Assembly (NCBI GenBank): GCA_965370805.1
Contig: CBDUVZ010000080.1
Span: 1-14,267, forward strand
DNA length: 14,267 nt
From: CBDUVZ01 sp965370805
GTDB taxonomy: Bacteria > Hydrothermota > Tepidihabitantia > Tepidihabitantales > Tepidihabitantaceae
Reading direction: 5' to 3'
Every line of letters starts with the position of its first letter. The stretch's first letter is position 1. Positions 1-7,193 of this stretch are shown piece after piece. Under the pieces are notes generated by a model that had not been told where the DNA came from, searched no databases, and saw only the letters and a program-made list of their open reading frames with translations. The translations under genes were made by a program, and so were the position numbers.

Positions 1-1
1 A

Positions 2-934
2 GTGAAAGAGTTGGTCCAGCAAGTTAGAAACCTGGATACGTGGGCCTGCCATTGCTTTGACCCCTGGGCCCTAGCGGCAGGACTCCGGTTGAAGCGGGCG
101 CGACCCGGGATGCGGTTGGTGTATGATTCGACCGAGAGTTTCCCCGAAGTCTACCAAGACCGGAAGGACCTGTCACCAGTCCTGCGAGCCGCCCTTTATC
201 TGTTGGTGCGTCTCATCGAGCACGCCGGGATGCGCACTGCCGACCGCATCATCGAAACCAACCGGACAAGGGCTCGCCGGTTCGCCCGCCGGGGACGCCG
301 GGTGACCCTGGTCGGTAACTACCCGCCGCTCGAACTCCTGCCCGAACCGACCGGGCAGCGGCAGCCGCGGCTCGTGTATACCGGGCTTGTGAGCCGGCAC
401 CGCGGATTCGACGTGCTGCTCAGGGCATTTGCGATTGCGGCCGACAAGCTCCCGCAATTGAGGCTTGAAGTCATCGGCAAGTTCGAGCCCGGCAGTGGGC
501 TCGAAGAGTGGACCCGGCGCTTCCTTGCCGAAGCCGGAATCCAGGACCGGGTGAGTCTCCATGACTGGCTTCCGTACCAGGAGATGTTCGACCGTCTCGG
601 GGCGTGTTCTGCCGGCGCGATTCTGCTCCAGCCGGACCGGTGGAACGACTACACCGGGCTGCCGAACAAGCTGTTTGAGTTCATGGGCGCAGGTCTGGGC
701 GTGATTGCCGGCCGGTTCCCGGAGATGAGCGCGGTGGTGAAGGAGACCGGGTGTGGCTGGCTGGTGGACCCGACCCGGCCGGAATCGGTCGCCACGGCCA
801 TCGAGCAGGCTTTCGGCAATCCGGAGGAATGCGCGGCACGCGGCCGGGCCGGAAGAGACGCCGTGCTTGCCCGGTACAACTGGGGTTCCGCCGAGCGCGC
901 GCTGCTCACGCTCTACGAAGGGCTGCGGGAATGA
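2..934 (+). CDS. GT4-type glycosyltransferase, 5' end outside the window
   Basis: Transfers a sugar from an activated donor during surface-polysaccharide synthesis, at the cytoplasmic face of the membrane (family knowledge). What is visible is the second half of a GT-B N-terminal domain ('DPWALAAGLRL' and 'RLVYDSTESFPE', the usual 'HDPWALLAG...LVYDSHELFPE' segment of GT4 enzymes) and a complete C-terminal Rossmann domain starting at 'RLVYTGLVSRHRGFDVLL' and passing through 'GLPNKLFEFMGAG', the nucleotide-sugar-binding loop. GT4 enzymes normally have about 60-100 further residues before the DPW segment, so the GTG at position 2 is only the first in-frame start in the window and the real start lies upstream. 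The stop overlaps the start of the flippase gene as ATGA (931-934), implying translational coupling. Donor and acceptor sugars cannot be told from sequence. Confidence 0.88.
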   Translation: MKELVQQVRNLDTWACHCFDPWALAAGLRLKRARPGMRLVYDSTESFPEVYQDRKDLSPVLRAALYLLVRLIEHAGMRTADRIIETNRTRARRFARRGRRVTLVGNYPPLELLPEPTGQRQPRLVYTGLVSRHRGFDVLLRAFAIAADKLPQLRLEVIGKFEPGSGLEEWTRRFLAEAGIQDRVSLHDWLPYQEMFDRLGACSAGAILLQPDRWNDYTGLPNKLFEFMGAGLGVIAGRFPEMSAVVKETGCGWLVDPTRPESVATAIEQAFGNPEECAARGRAGRDAVLARYNWGSAERALLTLYEGLRE

Positions 935-2331
935 AGCGGCCGGCCCGCAATGTGCTCTTCCTGTTCGCCGGTGAAGCGGGTGCCCGGTTCTTCGGCTTCC
1001 TGGTTTCCGCGTTCCTGGCCCGGAGCCTCGGCGTCGACGGGTTCGGCCAGATTGGCTTTGCGATGTCGATTATGGCGTACGGTATCATCTGCACCAAGTC
1101 CGGGCTGCTTGCGGTTGGGATTCGCGAGTCTGCCCAGGACCGGAGCCGGATTCCGGCCCTGACCGGCAATATCCTTTCCCTGCGGTTCATCCTCGGCGGC
1201 ATCGCCGTTCTGGGAATGGTCGTGTTTGCCCTGCTGGTGCACAAGGACCCGACCGTCAAATGGCTGCTCGTGGTTTTCAGCCTGGGCGTTATCGCTCAAG
1301 CCCTGCTGCTCGAGTGGGTATTCATGGGCATCGAACGAACGGAGTACATCTCGGTCGCCCGGATACTGACGAACCTGGTCTACTTCGTGTTGGTAATCGT
1401 GCTTGTCCGCGGCCCGGGGCAGATACTGCTTGTCCCGATCGCCTTCTCGGCAGCCACGCTGGCCGGGGCCGCAGTGCTCTGGGTTGCGTTCGCCAGGCGT
1501 TTCGGCCGGCCCCGCCTGCGCCTGCACAAACCGACTGTGAAGTTCCTGGTGAGTCGGGCCTGGCCGATCGGGATTGCCACTATCTTGACCCAGTTGCACG
1601 TCAACCTGGGCATCGTCGGGTTGGCCCTGTTTCGGACCGACGTCGAAGCCGGGCTATACAGCGCGGCTCACCGGCTGGTTTTCTTCGTGCTGATGCTGGA
1701 CCGCATCTTCCAGGCCGTCTTCTACCCGGTTATCAGCCGGCACATCAAGTACAACCGGGCCGGGCTGCCGGTGCTTGCCGGGACCGCGCTCCGGGCCATA
1801 CTCGCGGCCGGACTTCCGGTCTCGGTCGGGTTCTTCCTGCTGGCATCGCCCGTCGTCCTGCTCGTTTTCGGCGGTGACTACGCCGGTTCGGTCCCGGTAC
1901 TCCAGACACTGATCTGGTTCATTCCGCTCAGCCTGCTGACCAGCCTTGCCGGATACTCGCTGCTGGCGTCGGGTCGGGAACGTCGTTTCGCCCGCAATAC
2001 CGTGTTCGGCGTTGCCGCGTCGGTTCTGTTCATCGCTTTCGGAATCGCGTTCCGGGGCACGCAGGGAGCAGCGTTCGGTATCGTGGCCGGCGAACTGTGC
2101 CTGCTCGGATTCATGGCTCGCGACTTCCTGAAGACTGTCAAGCCCAGGGCCGGGTGGAGAACCCTGGTCCCGGTGTTTGCCTGCGTGGGAATGGTGCCGG
2201 CTATCATCCTGCTGCGCGACTGGAACTGGGTTGTGGCCGCGGTTGCCGGAGCTGCGGTCTACCTCGCCATCCTGGCCCTCGGAAAAGGCATTACTCTCGA
2301 CGACCTTGGGCTGCTGAGGAAGAATGATTAG
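931..2331 (+). CDS. Wzx-like polysaccharide flippase (oligosaccharide translocase)
   Basis: A 466-residue, very hydrophobic protein of the MATE/MOP-type polysaccharide exporter family, expected to flip lipid-linked oligosaccharide units across the inner membrane. The N-terminus (arginine/lysine start, then 'NVLFLFAGEAGARFFGFLVSAFLARSLG') matches the first helix and 'ARxLGxxxFG' motif typical of Wzx/RfbX proteins, followed by about a dozen more membrane segments; residues 'RIFQAVFYPVISR' near 250-270 are also family-typical. The reading frame is open upstream to 751, but the ATG at 931 gives the canonical N-terminus and overlaps the preceding stop as ATGA, so I use it. The 3' end overlaps the next gene by 8 nt. 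Position between glycosyltransferases supports O-antigen- or exopolysaccharide-type assembly; the glycan itself is unknown. Confidence 0.88.
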   Translation: MKRPARNVLFLFAGEAGARFFGFLVSAFLARSLGVDGFGQIGFAMSIMAYGIICTKSGLLAVGIRESAQDRSRIPALTGNILSLRFILGGIAVLGMVVFALLVHKDPTVKWLLVVFSLGVIAQALLLEWVFMGIERTEYISVARILTNLVYFVLVIVLVRGPGQILLVPIAFSAATLAGAAVLWVAFARRFGRPRLRLHKPTVKFLVSRAWPIGIATILTQLHVNLGIVGLALFRTDVEAGLYSAAHRLVFFVLMLDRIFQAVFYPVISRHIKYNRAGLPVLAGTALRAILAAGLPVSVGFFLLASPVVLLVFGGDYAGSVPVLQTLIWFIPLSLLTSLAGYSLLASGRERRFARNTVFGVAASVLFIAFGIAFRGTQGAAFGIVAGELCLLGFMARDFLKTVKPRAGWRTLVPVFACVGMVPAIILLRDWNWVVAAVAGAAVYLAILALGKGITLDDLGLLRKND

Positions 2332-3883
2332 CCTGCTCGGAAACGATATCCACTGGCGCCAGCTTCTCGGCCAGGAAGGAGTCGCTTTCCGAACCGGGGC
2401 GACCGGCAGGGAACTCGATCAGACCGCGGTCCTGATACTGGACCGGAAGCCGATGCGCTCCGAGGAGACGGCTATCAGGAAGTTCGCCGACTCCGGAGGG
2501 ACCGTCCTGGCGAGCACCGCCTTTGCGGCCCGGGTCTGGCCGGACATCGGATTCAGCAGCAAGCGACTGAGATACATTGTCCCGGATGATTCGAACCTGT
2601 TCCGGAACGTCGGGGTCGTGCAGCTTGAAACCAGGGGTTGCATTCCCCGGCAGGCCAATGCCGGCAGGACGCCTGACGGCACGCCCGCGATCTATGCCGG
2701 CAGATTCGGCCAGGGCTGGTGCGTGCTGCTGCCATTCGAGGTGCCGACACTGCTTGCCGGAACCGGAACCAGCGTCCGCACGTTCCACGCCGATACGCCG
2801 AGTCGTTCGGTATCGGAAACCGTCGCCAGGGTCAATAGGGGAGAGGTAAGGAGATTGGTGGCGAACAGCCTCAAGTTCCTGCTCGCCAGGGTCGGCCGAC
2901 CGTACGTCCATCTCGCGTGCATCCCGGCCGGCACCAGCGGCCTGATTGGATTCCGGGTCGATACCGACTTTGACGCGGCCGGGGAACTTCAGGCCGTAGT
3001 CCGTTTGTCAGAAAGGCTGGGCTTGCAGTTCAGTTGGTTTCTCAATGCTCAGGCGCTGGAGCAGACAGTTGACCGGGTTGCCGACGACCTGAAGGGACAG
3101 GATATCCAACTGCACTGCTATTTTCACAAGGTGTACCCGAACTTGCGAAGGAACCTGGACAATCTGAGCCGTGGCCGCGAACTGCTGCGCCGGGCCGGAA
3201 TCAACCCGACCGGTGTGGCCGGTCCTTTCGGCGAATGGACCACTGGCTGGAATGAAGCCCTGGCTGAACTTGGATTCGCGTATTCATCGGAATTCTGCCT
3301 CGCGTATGATGACCTGCCGTTCCGTCCGGTCGTTGATGGCATCGAAACCCGGGTGCTTCAGATACCGGTCCATCCGGTCTGCCCGGGTCGGTTGCTTTCG
3401 GCCCGGGCTGACAAAGAAACGGTGGTGAGCTACTTCAAACGGTACGTGGACCTGCAGGCGGCGCGGGGAGAGCCCTGCTTCATGTACGGGCATCCCGGTC
3501 GCGTCTCCCGGCTTGCCGATGAGATTGGCCGGGTCCTGGCATACGGCCGGCAGCAGTGCGGTACGTGGACCTCCATGACCGACTACGCAACGTGGTGGCG
3601 CAAGCGGGAGCAGGCCGGGTACGCGGTGAGCAGTCATTCGGGAGAGCTAGTGATTGAGGTCCACCAGGGACAGGATGGCATCGACCTCCTGGTCGAGCAG
3701 GAAGGAAGCCGCGCCGCAGTGCCGCTGCGGACCGGACGCACCAGTCTCAGCGAGTTGGACTGGCGACCCATGCCCCGGCGTTTCGTATTCGACCGGCGCG
3801 AACTGCGTGAGGCCTGCAGGCGCAGTGCTGTTCTATCGCTCAAGGAGCGCCTGCGCCGTTTTCGGCGACAAACGAAAGCATAG
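2324..3883 (+). CDS. Polysaccharide-deacetylase-like protein with an N-terminal Rossmann/GATase1-like domain
   Basis: 519 residues. The C-terminal part carries the NodB/CE4 fold signatures in order: an Asp motif 'FRVDTDFD' (D213, D215, D217), the metal-binding 'HCYFH' (H264 and H268, the H-x3-H spacing of CE4 enzymes), 'GPFGEW' (300-305, in place of RxPYG) and a late 'MYGHPGR' (H390, the motif-5 histidine). This suggests a metal-dependent N- or O-deacetylase acting on a glycan or lipid-linked intermediate. Residues 1-200 ('VLILDRKPMRSEE', 'GGTVLASTAFAARVW', 'YAGRFGQGWCVLLPFEV') look like a class-I-glutamine-amidotransferase-like or beta-galactosidase-trimerisation-like Rossmann domain; that is inference. 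No signal peptide is seen, so it is probably cytoplasmic. ATG 2324 is preceded by GAGGA (2316-2320) inside the flippase gene. About 90 residues follow motif 5 and are not recognised. Confidence 0.75.
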   Translation: MISLLGNDIHWRQLLGQEGVAFRTGATGRELDQTAVLILDRKPMRSEETAIRKFADSGGTVLASTAFAARVWPDIGFSSKRLRYIVPDDSNLFRNVGVVQLETRGCIPRQANAGRTPDGTPAIYAGRFGQGWCVLLPFEVPTLLAGTGTSVRTFHADTPSRSVSETVARVNRGEVRRLVANSLKFLLARVGRPYVHLACIPAGTSGLIGFRVDTDFDAAGELQAVVRLSERLGLQFSWFLNAQALEQTVDRVADDLKGQDIQLHCYFHKVYPNLRRNLDNLSRGRELLRRAGINPTGVAGPFGEWTTGWNEALAELGFAYSSEFCLAYDDLPFRPVVDGIETRVLQIPVHPVCPGRLLSARADKETVVSYFKRYVDLQAARGEPCFMYGHPGRVSRLADEIGRVLAYGRQQCGTWTSMTDYATWWRKREQAGYAVSSHSGELVIEVHQGQDGIDLLVEQEGSRAAVPLRTGRTSLSELDWRPMPRRFVFDRRELREACRRSAVLSLKERLRRFRRQTKA

Positions 3884-3905
3884 AGTACGGAAAGGAACAA
3901 CTGAT

Positions 3906-4943
3906 ATGAAAGTCATGTTCGGATCGTTCTCGGCCCTGACAGTACTGGGTGGAGGCGTCAAGGTCCAGGTGAATGCCCTGGCCCGCGAACTCAGGGAATT
4001 CGGTATTGAGGTGGAGTTTTTCGACCCGTGGCATGAGTACGACCTGAAGCAGTTCGACCTGTTTCACCTCTTCAGCGCCCACGTCGGAACCTACCACCTC
4101 GGCCGGGCAATGAAGACCCTGGGTATGAAGCTGGTCGTCAGTCCGGTCTTCTTCAGCCGCCACCCGGCGCGGCGGGTCAGAAGCCTGGTAGCGGTCGCTG
4201 AGCGGCTGCGCCGGCGCGGTGGCTTCTGGACCGAGCACATGTTCTGCAAAGAGCTCTGCGGCATGGCCGACATGGTTCTCCCGAACACCCAGGCGGAGGC
4301 CGACCTCGTCGCCGATGCCTTTTTCGTTCCCCGCAGCAAGATGTCCATCCTGCCGAACGGCGTGGAGGAGAGGTTCCTGTCTGCCACACCGGACGCCTTT
4401 GTCGACAAGTACGGGCTGCGGGATTTCATTCTCTACTCCGGTCATATCGGCTGGGGCCGGAAAAACGTTCTCCCTTTCCTGAAGGCGGCCGGCAGGCTCG
4501 GTCATCCGACTGTTGTCATCGGCGAGGTAATTGGCAATGACTACGGCAGGAAATGCATGGCACTGGTAAAGCAGCACTCGCACATTACGCATATCCCGGT
4601 GCTGTCGGCGGATTCGGATCTGCTGGCGTCGGCCTACGCCGCGTGCGACACCCTGGTTCAGCCGGCGCACTACGAGACGCCCGGACTGGCGGCGCTAGAA
4701 GCCGGTCTGGCCGGTGCCAAGGTCTGCACTACGAAGTACGGTGGAACGGTCGAGTATTTCGCTGACCACGCGACCTATCTCGACCCACAATCGGAGCGGT
4801 CGATTGAGGATGCCCTGCGTGAGTCGGTCGGGAAGCCGAAAACGTCGAGTCTCCGGGATCGGATAAGAACCAATTATCTGTGGGGAGAAGCGGCCAGCAT
4901 CCTGGCCGGCAGCTACAAGCGACTACTGGCAGGACGCCCGTGA
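3906..4943 (+). CDS. GT4-type glycosyltransferase
   Basis: A 345-residue GT-B-fold glycosyltransferase. The N-terminal domain opens with 'GSFSALTVLGGGVKVQVNALA', the glycine-rich acceptor-side loop of GT4 enzymes. The C-terminal domain has 'LPNGVEERF', 'ILYSGHIGWGRKNVLPFLKA' and a textbook E-x7-E pair in 'YETPGLAALE' (E257 and E265), which binds the nucleotide-sugar donor. The frame is open upstream to 3654, but that stretch runs over the end of the deacetylase gene in another frame; the ATG at 3906 has AAAGGA (3891-3896) 9 nt upstream and gives the family-typical N-terminus. It lies 22 nt after the deacetylase stop, so it is probably the last gene of the visible glycan operon. Linkage specificity is unknown. 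Confidence 0.88.
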   Translation: MKVMFGSFSALTVLGGGVKVQVNALARELREFGIEVEFFDPWHEYDLKQFDLFHLFSAHVGTYHLGRAMKTLGMKLVVSPVFFSRHPARRVRSLVAVAERLRRRGGFWTEHMFCKELCGMADMVLPNTQAEADLVADAFFVPRSKMSILPNGVEERFLSATPDAFVDKYGLRDFILYSGHIGWGRKNVLPFLKAAGRLGHPTVVIGEVIGNDYGRKCMALVKQHSHITHIPVLSADSDLLASAYAACDTLVQPAHYETPGLAALEAGLAGAKVCTTKYGGTVEYFADHATYLDPQSERSIEDALRESVGKPKTSSLRDRIRTNYLWGEAASILAGSYKRLLAGRP

Positions 4944-4960
4944 GAGCGCCCTGCCTAGTT
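4926..4960 (+). terminator. Candidate hairpin terminator between convergent operons
   Basis: GGCAGG (4928-4933) pairs with CCTGCC (4950-4955), followed after one A-C mismatch by CGC/GCG, with an 8-nt loop. The glycosyltransferase stop codon (4941-4943) sits in the loop. Only a weak T-containing tail (TAGTTT) follows on the plus strand and there is no T-run on the minus strand. It separates the plus-strand glycan operon from the convergent membrane-protein pair. A short AT-rich inverted repeat (ATAAT/ATTAT, 4964-4977) follows. Terminator function is inferred. Confidence 0.35.
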
Positions 4961-5003
4961 TACATAATGCCTATTATCGGAATAGAGCCGGGATTCAGGT
5001 TCG

Positions 5004-5411
5004 TTAGAACTTGAACTTCATCGCAAGCTGGTAGACACCGAGCGGGCACTTCCAGTAGTCGCCACCGACAGCCTTGACAATCCCGATAATCCGGAATACG
5101 AGGATAATCACAAAAGCGATCGGTCCGATGACTATACCGATGAGAATGAACGATAGTATCCCAGTGACAATGGCAACACCCACGGTGTAGATGTCCAGCA
5201 CGATGCCCTGCTTGACGTGCCACTTGGCGTACTCGTTCTCCTTCATTGTGAGCATCGGAATCAACCATAACAGGCCGAGATAGGACAGCCAGGTCGTTCC
5301 CTTGGCCTGCTCGAATTCATCGCCACTGGCCTTCGAGCCGGGCTCAGGTGCGGGTTTCTCCGGCTTGGGCTGCTCGGGAGTCGGTGTTCCTACGTTCTGT
5401 TCTTCAGCCAT
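5004..5411 (-). CDS. DUF4870/Tic20-like small membrane protein (A)
   Basis: 135 residues. An N-terminal Pro/Glu/Lys-rich soluble tail (about 1-38) is followed by three hydrophobic segments (about 40-55, 68-92 and 93-114) and ends with 'GGDYWKCPLGVYQLAMKF'. The block 'YAKWHVKQGIVLDIY' before segment 2 and the aromatic-Pro ending after 'G-x-Y-W/Y' are hallmarks of the DUF4870/Tic20-like family ('...HGKQALNFQ...GEYYRYPL'). The function of the bacterial members is not established. The ATG has a strong AAAGGAGA Shine-Dalgarno (5419-5426) 7 nt upstream. It follows its paralogue by 30 nt and is probably co-transcribed with it. Confidence 0.8.
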   Translation of the reverse strand: MAEEQNVGTPTPEQPKPEKPAPEPGSKASGDEFEQAKGTTWLSYLGLLWLIPMLTMKENEYAKWHVKQGIVLDIYTVGVAIVTGILSFILIGIVIGPIAFVIILVFRIIGIVKAVGGDYWKCPLGVYQLAMKFKF

Positions 5412-5441
5412 CTTTTCTTCTCCTTTGTTACGTTTCCGTTA

Positions 5442-5864
5442 TCAAGGGCGTCCGGTCCGGTTCCCGAATCTTGCAGCGTAGCTGCCCAGCCACGGAACCT
5501 GCCAGTAGCGGCCCGTCGCCGCCTGCACCATGCCCGCTATCATCAAACCGATGTAAAGCAACGACACCAGCATCCCGACCAGGTTGTGGACAAACCAAGC
5601 AACTGCCTTGAAGATGAACCCCAGCAGGATGATGCTTCCCATCATTCTGCCGAACAGCAGGTCGATTACCCAGATGCCCATCCAGGCCACAAAGAAACCC
5701 AGGAAGAGCAACAGGCTCTGTTTGCCGTGAAACCTGGCGAAGTCGTCCTGTCCACCAACAAGTAGTGGCAGGAAGAACATCATCGGCAGATAGCCGACCG
5801 CTGCCAGGGCCGTATTCTCCTGACTCGGCAGGTCCTGTTCCTGTACGCCGGTATTCTGCTCCAT
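5442..5864 (-). CDS. DUF4870/Tic20-like small membrane protein (B), paralogue of its neighbour
   Basis: 140 residues: a polar N-terminus (1-17), then hydrophobic segments at about 18-37, 50-71 and 76-113, ending 'TGRYWQVPWLGSYAARFG'. It shares with the downstream gene the block 'FARFHGKQSLLLFLG' (compare 'YAKWHVKQGIVLDIY') and the Y-W-x-x-P ending, so the two look like diverged tandem copies. The frame is open up to a TTG at 5909, but that TTG is part of the -35 box of a perfect promoter, so it cannot be translated from that promoter; I therefore use the ATG at 5864. AAAGG lies 1 nt before this ATG, unusually close. Function is unknown; acidic membrane proteins of this type may act as oligomeric membrane components, which is speculation. 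Confidence 0.75.
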   Translation of the reverse strand: MEQNTGVQEQDLPSQENTALAAVGYLPMMFFLPLLVGGQDDFARFHGKQSLLLFLGFFVAWMGIWVIDLLFGRMMGSIILLGFIFKAVAWFVHNLVGMLVSLLYIGLMIAGMVQAATGRYWQVPWLGSYAARFGNRTGRP

Positions 5865-5880
5865 GCCTTTACGCTTTTCG

Positions 5881-5909
5881 ATTATATTCGGTCTCGCAAC
5901 ACCTGTCAA
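5881..5909 (-). promoter_or_regulatory. Perfect-consensus sigma-70-type promoter for the DUF4870 pair
   Basis: On the minus strand, TTGACA (5904-5909) and TATAAT (5881-5886) are separated by exactly 17 bp (5887-5903). Transcription should start near 5874-5875, only about 10 nt before the ATG at 5864, giving a very short leader holding just AAAGG. This decides the start codon of the downstream gene. Confidence 0.85.
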
Positions 5910-5933
5910 GGAACCAGCGGGCCGCTAGGTTCC
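5910..5933 (-). terminator. Hairpin at the ahcY stop, abutting the next promoter
   Basis: GGAACC (5928-5933) and GGTTCC (5910-5915, minus-strand reading) form a 6-bp stem, continued after a single bulged base by AGCG/CGCT with a 3-nt loop. It contains the ahcY stop codon (5925-5927) and ends one base before the -35 box of the DUF4870 promoter. There is no U-tract, so it may be a weak terminator or a 3'-end stabilising structure rather than a classic intrinsic terminator. Confidence 0.45.
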
Positions 5934-7181
5934 AATCTGCCAGGAAGATATGTACCTCGTCTGCTCCGGCGTCAGCTTGTCGATCCTGGTGTCCATCGAT
6001 TTCAGCTTGAGCGCCGCGATTCGCCGGTCCAGCTCATCGGGCAGCTTGTAGACCCGCTTCTCCAACTTGCCTTTGTTCTTGAGCAGGTGCTCCACCGCTA
6101 GGGCCTGGTTGGCAAATGACATGTCCATTACCATCGCCGGATGACCTTCGGCCGCCGAGAGATTGACCAGCCTCGCTTCCGCAAGCAGTACCAGTCTCCG
6201 GCCGTTCCTCAGCTTGTGTTCGACACAGAACGGACGCAGTTCCCGCTTCGACTTCGTCAGTGCGGCCAACGCCCGCTTGTTGATCTCAACGTCGAAGTGA
6301 CCCGAGTTGCACATGATTGCGCCGTCTTTCATCGCCAGCATGTGCTGCTTGTCAATGACACTGATGTTGCCGGTCACTGTAATGAACAGGTCGCCGTAGC
6401 GGCAGGCGTCAATCAGCCGCATCACCCGGAACCCGTCCATCCTGGCTTCCAGCGCTTTCACCGGGTCAATTTCGGTCACAATTACCTCGGCCCCGAGTCC
6501 GCGCGCCTTGAACGCCACTCCCCTGCCGCACCAGCCGTAGCCGCAGACCACAACGGTGGAACCGGCAAACAGGATGTTGGTCGCGCGCAGGATGCCGTCC
6601 AGCGAAGACTGGCCGGTGCCGTACCGGTTGTCGAACATGAACTTGGTCTGGGAGTCGTTCACCGCCAGAATCGGGTAGGCGAGCACCCCCTTCTTCTCCA
6701 TGCTCTTCAGCCGGATGACACCGGTCGTGGTTTCCTCGGTGCCGCCGACGATACCGTCGAGGAGCCGGCGCTGCTTCGAGTGGAGTGTGGAAACCAAGTC
6801 GGCGCCGTCGTCGGTGGTTATCTGCGGACCGGATGCCAGGACGGCGTCGATGTGCTGGTAGTACCGCCGGCGATTCTCGCCCTTGACTGCGAAGACCGGT
6901 ATCGCGTGGTCGCGAACCAGGGCCGCGGCAACGTCATCCTGGGTCGAGAGCGGATTGGAAGCGCAAAGCCGCACCCGGGCACCGCCTGCTTTCATCGCGG
7001 TCATCAGGTTGGCGGTTTCGGACGTAACGTGCAGGCAGCAACTCACTTTGACGCCGCGCAGCGGCTTGGTCCGGGCGAACCTTGCGGCGATCAACCCGAG
7101 CACCGGCATGAACCGGTTGGCCCATTCGATACGCCTGCGGCCCTGGCCGGCCAGCTTGAGGTCTTTGACATCGTATTCCAT
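5925..7181 (-). CDS. ahcY: Adenosylhomocysteinase (S-adenosylhomocysteine hydrolase), short type
   Basis: Splits S-adenosylhomocysteine into adenosine and homocysteine with bound NAD, removing the product inhibitor of methyltransferases; cytosolic. 418 residues. Active-site residues align with the well-studied human enzyme: H51 and T53 in 'CLHVTSETA', D125, E150 in 'GGTEETTTGV', K180 and D184-N185 in 'NDSQTKFMFDN', and H295 in 'CNSGHFDVEI'. The NAD-binding loop is 'GYGWCGRG' (214-221). The protein stops at 'EQTRYISSWQIGT' and lacks the C-terminal 'KPDHYRY' tail, whose Lys and Tyr reach into the neighbouring subunit's NAD site in the usual bacterial/eukaryotic enzymes; this and the overall length resemble the archaeal/Thermotoga type. 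Some archaeal relatives prefer S-inosylhomocysteine, so the exact substrate is open. AAAGGA (7188-7193) lies 6 nt upstream, in the 12-nt gap after metK. Confidence 0.95.
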   Translation of the reverse strand: MEYDVKDLKLAGQGRRRIEWANRFMPVLGLIAARFARTKPLRGVKVSCCLHVTSETANLMTAMKAGGARVRLCASNPLSTQDDVAAALVRDHAIPVFAVKGENRRRYYQHIDAVLASGPQITTDDGADLVSTLHSKQRRLLDGIVGGTEETTTGVIRLKSMEKKGVLAYPILAVNDSQTKFMFDNRYGTGQSSLDGILRATNILFAGSTVVVCGYGWCGRGVAFKARGLGAEVIVTEIDPVKALEARMDGFRVMRLIDACRYGDLFITVTGNISVIDKQHMLAMKDGAIMCNSGHFDVEINKRALAALTKSKRELRPFCVEHKLRNGRRLVLLAEARLVNLSAAEGHPAMVMDMSFANQALAVEHLLKNKGKLEKRVYKLPDELDRRIAALKLKSMDTRIDKLTPEQTRYISSWQIGT

Positions 7182-7193
7182 TTCCTGTCCTTT

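Noticed and set aside
751..930. 60-codon upstream extension of the flippase
   Set aside because: Runs over the glycosyltransferase gene in another frame; Arg/Gly-rich, and the ATG at 931 gives the family N-terminus with an ATGA overlap.
3840..4670. 276-codon open frame on the minus strand
   Set aside because: Antisense of the second glycosyltransferase, whose GT4 motifs are clear.
4964..4985. AT-rich inverted repeats between the convergent operons
   Set aside because: Stems are only 5 bp and mutually exclusive; too weak to call a terminator alone.
5865..5909. TTG start at 5909 for membrane protein B
   Set aside because: The TTG is part of the -35 box of a perfect promoter, so it lies upstream of the transcript.
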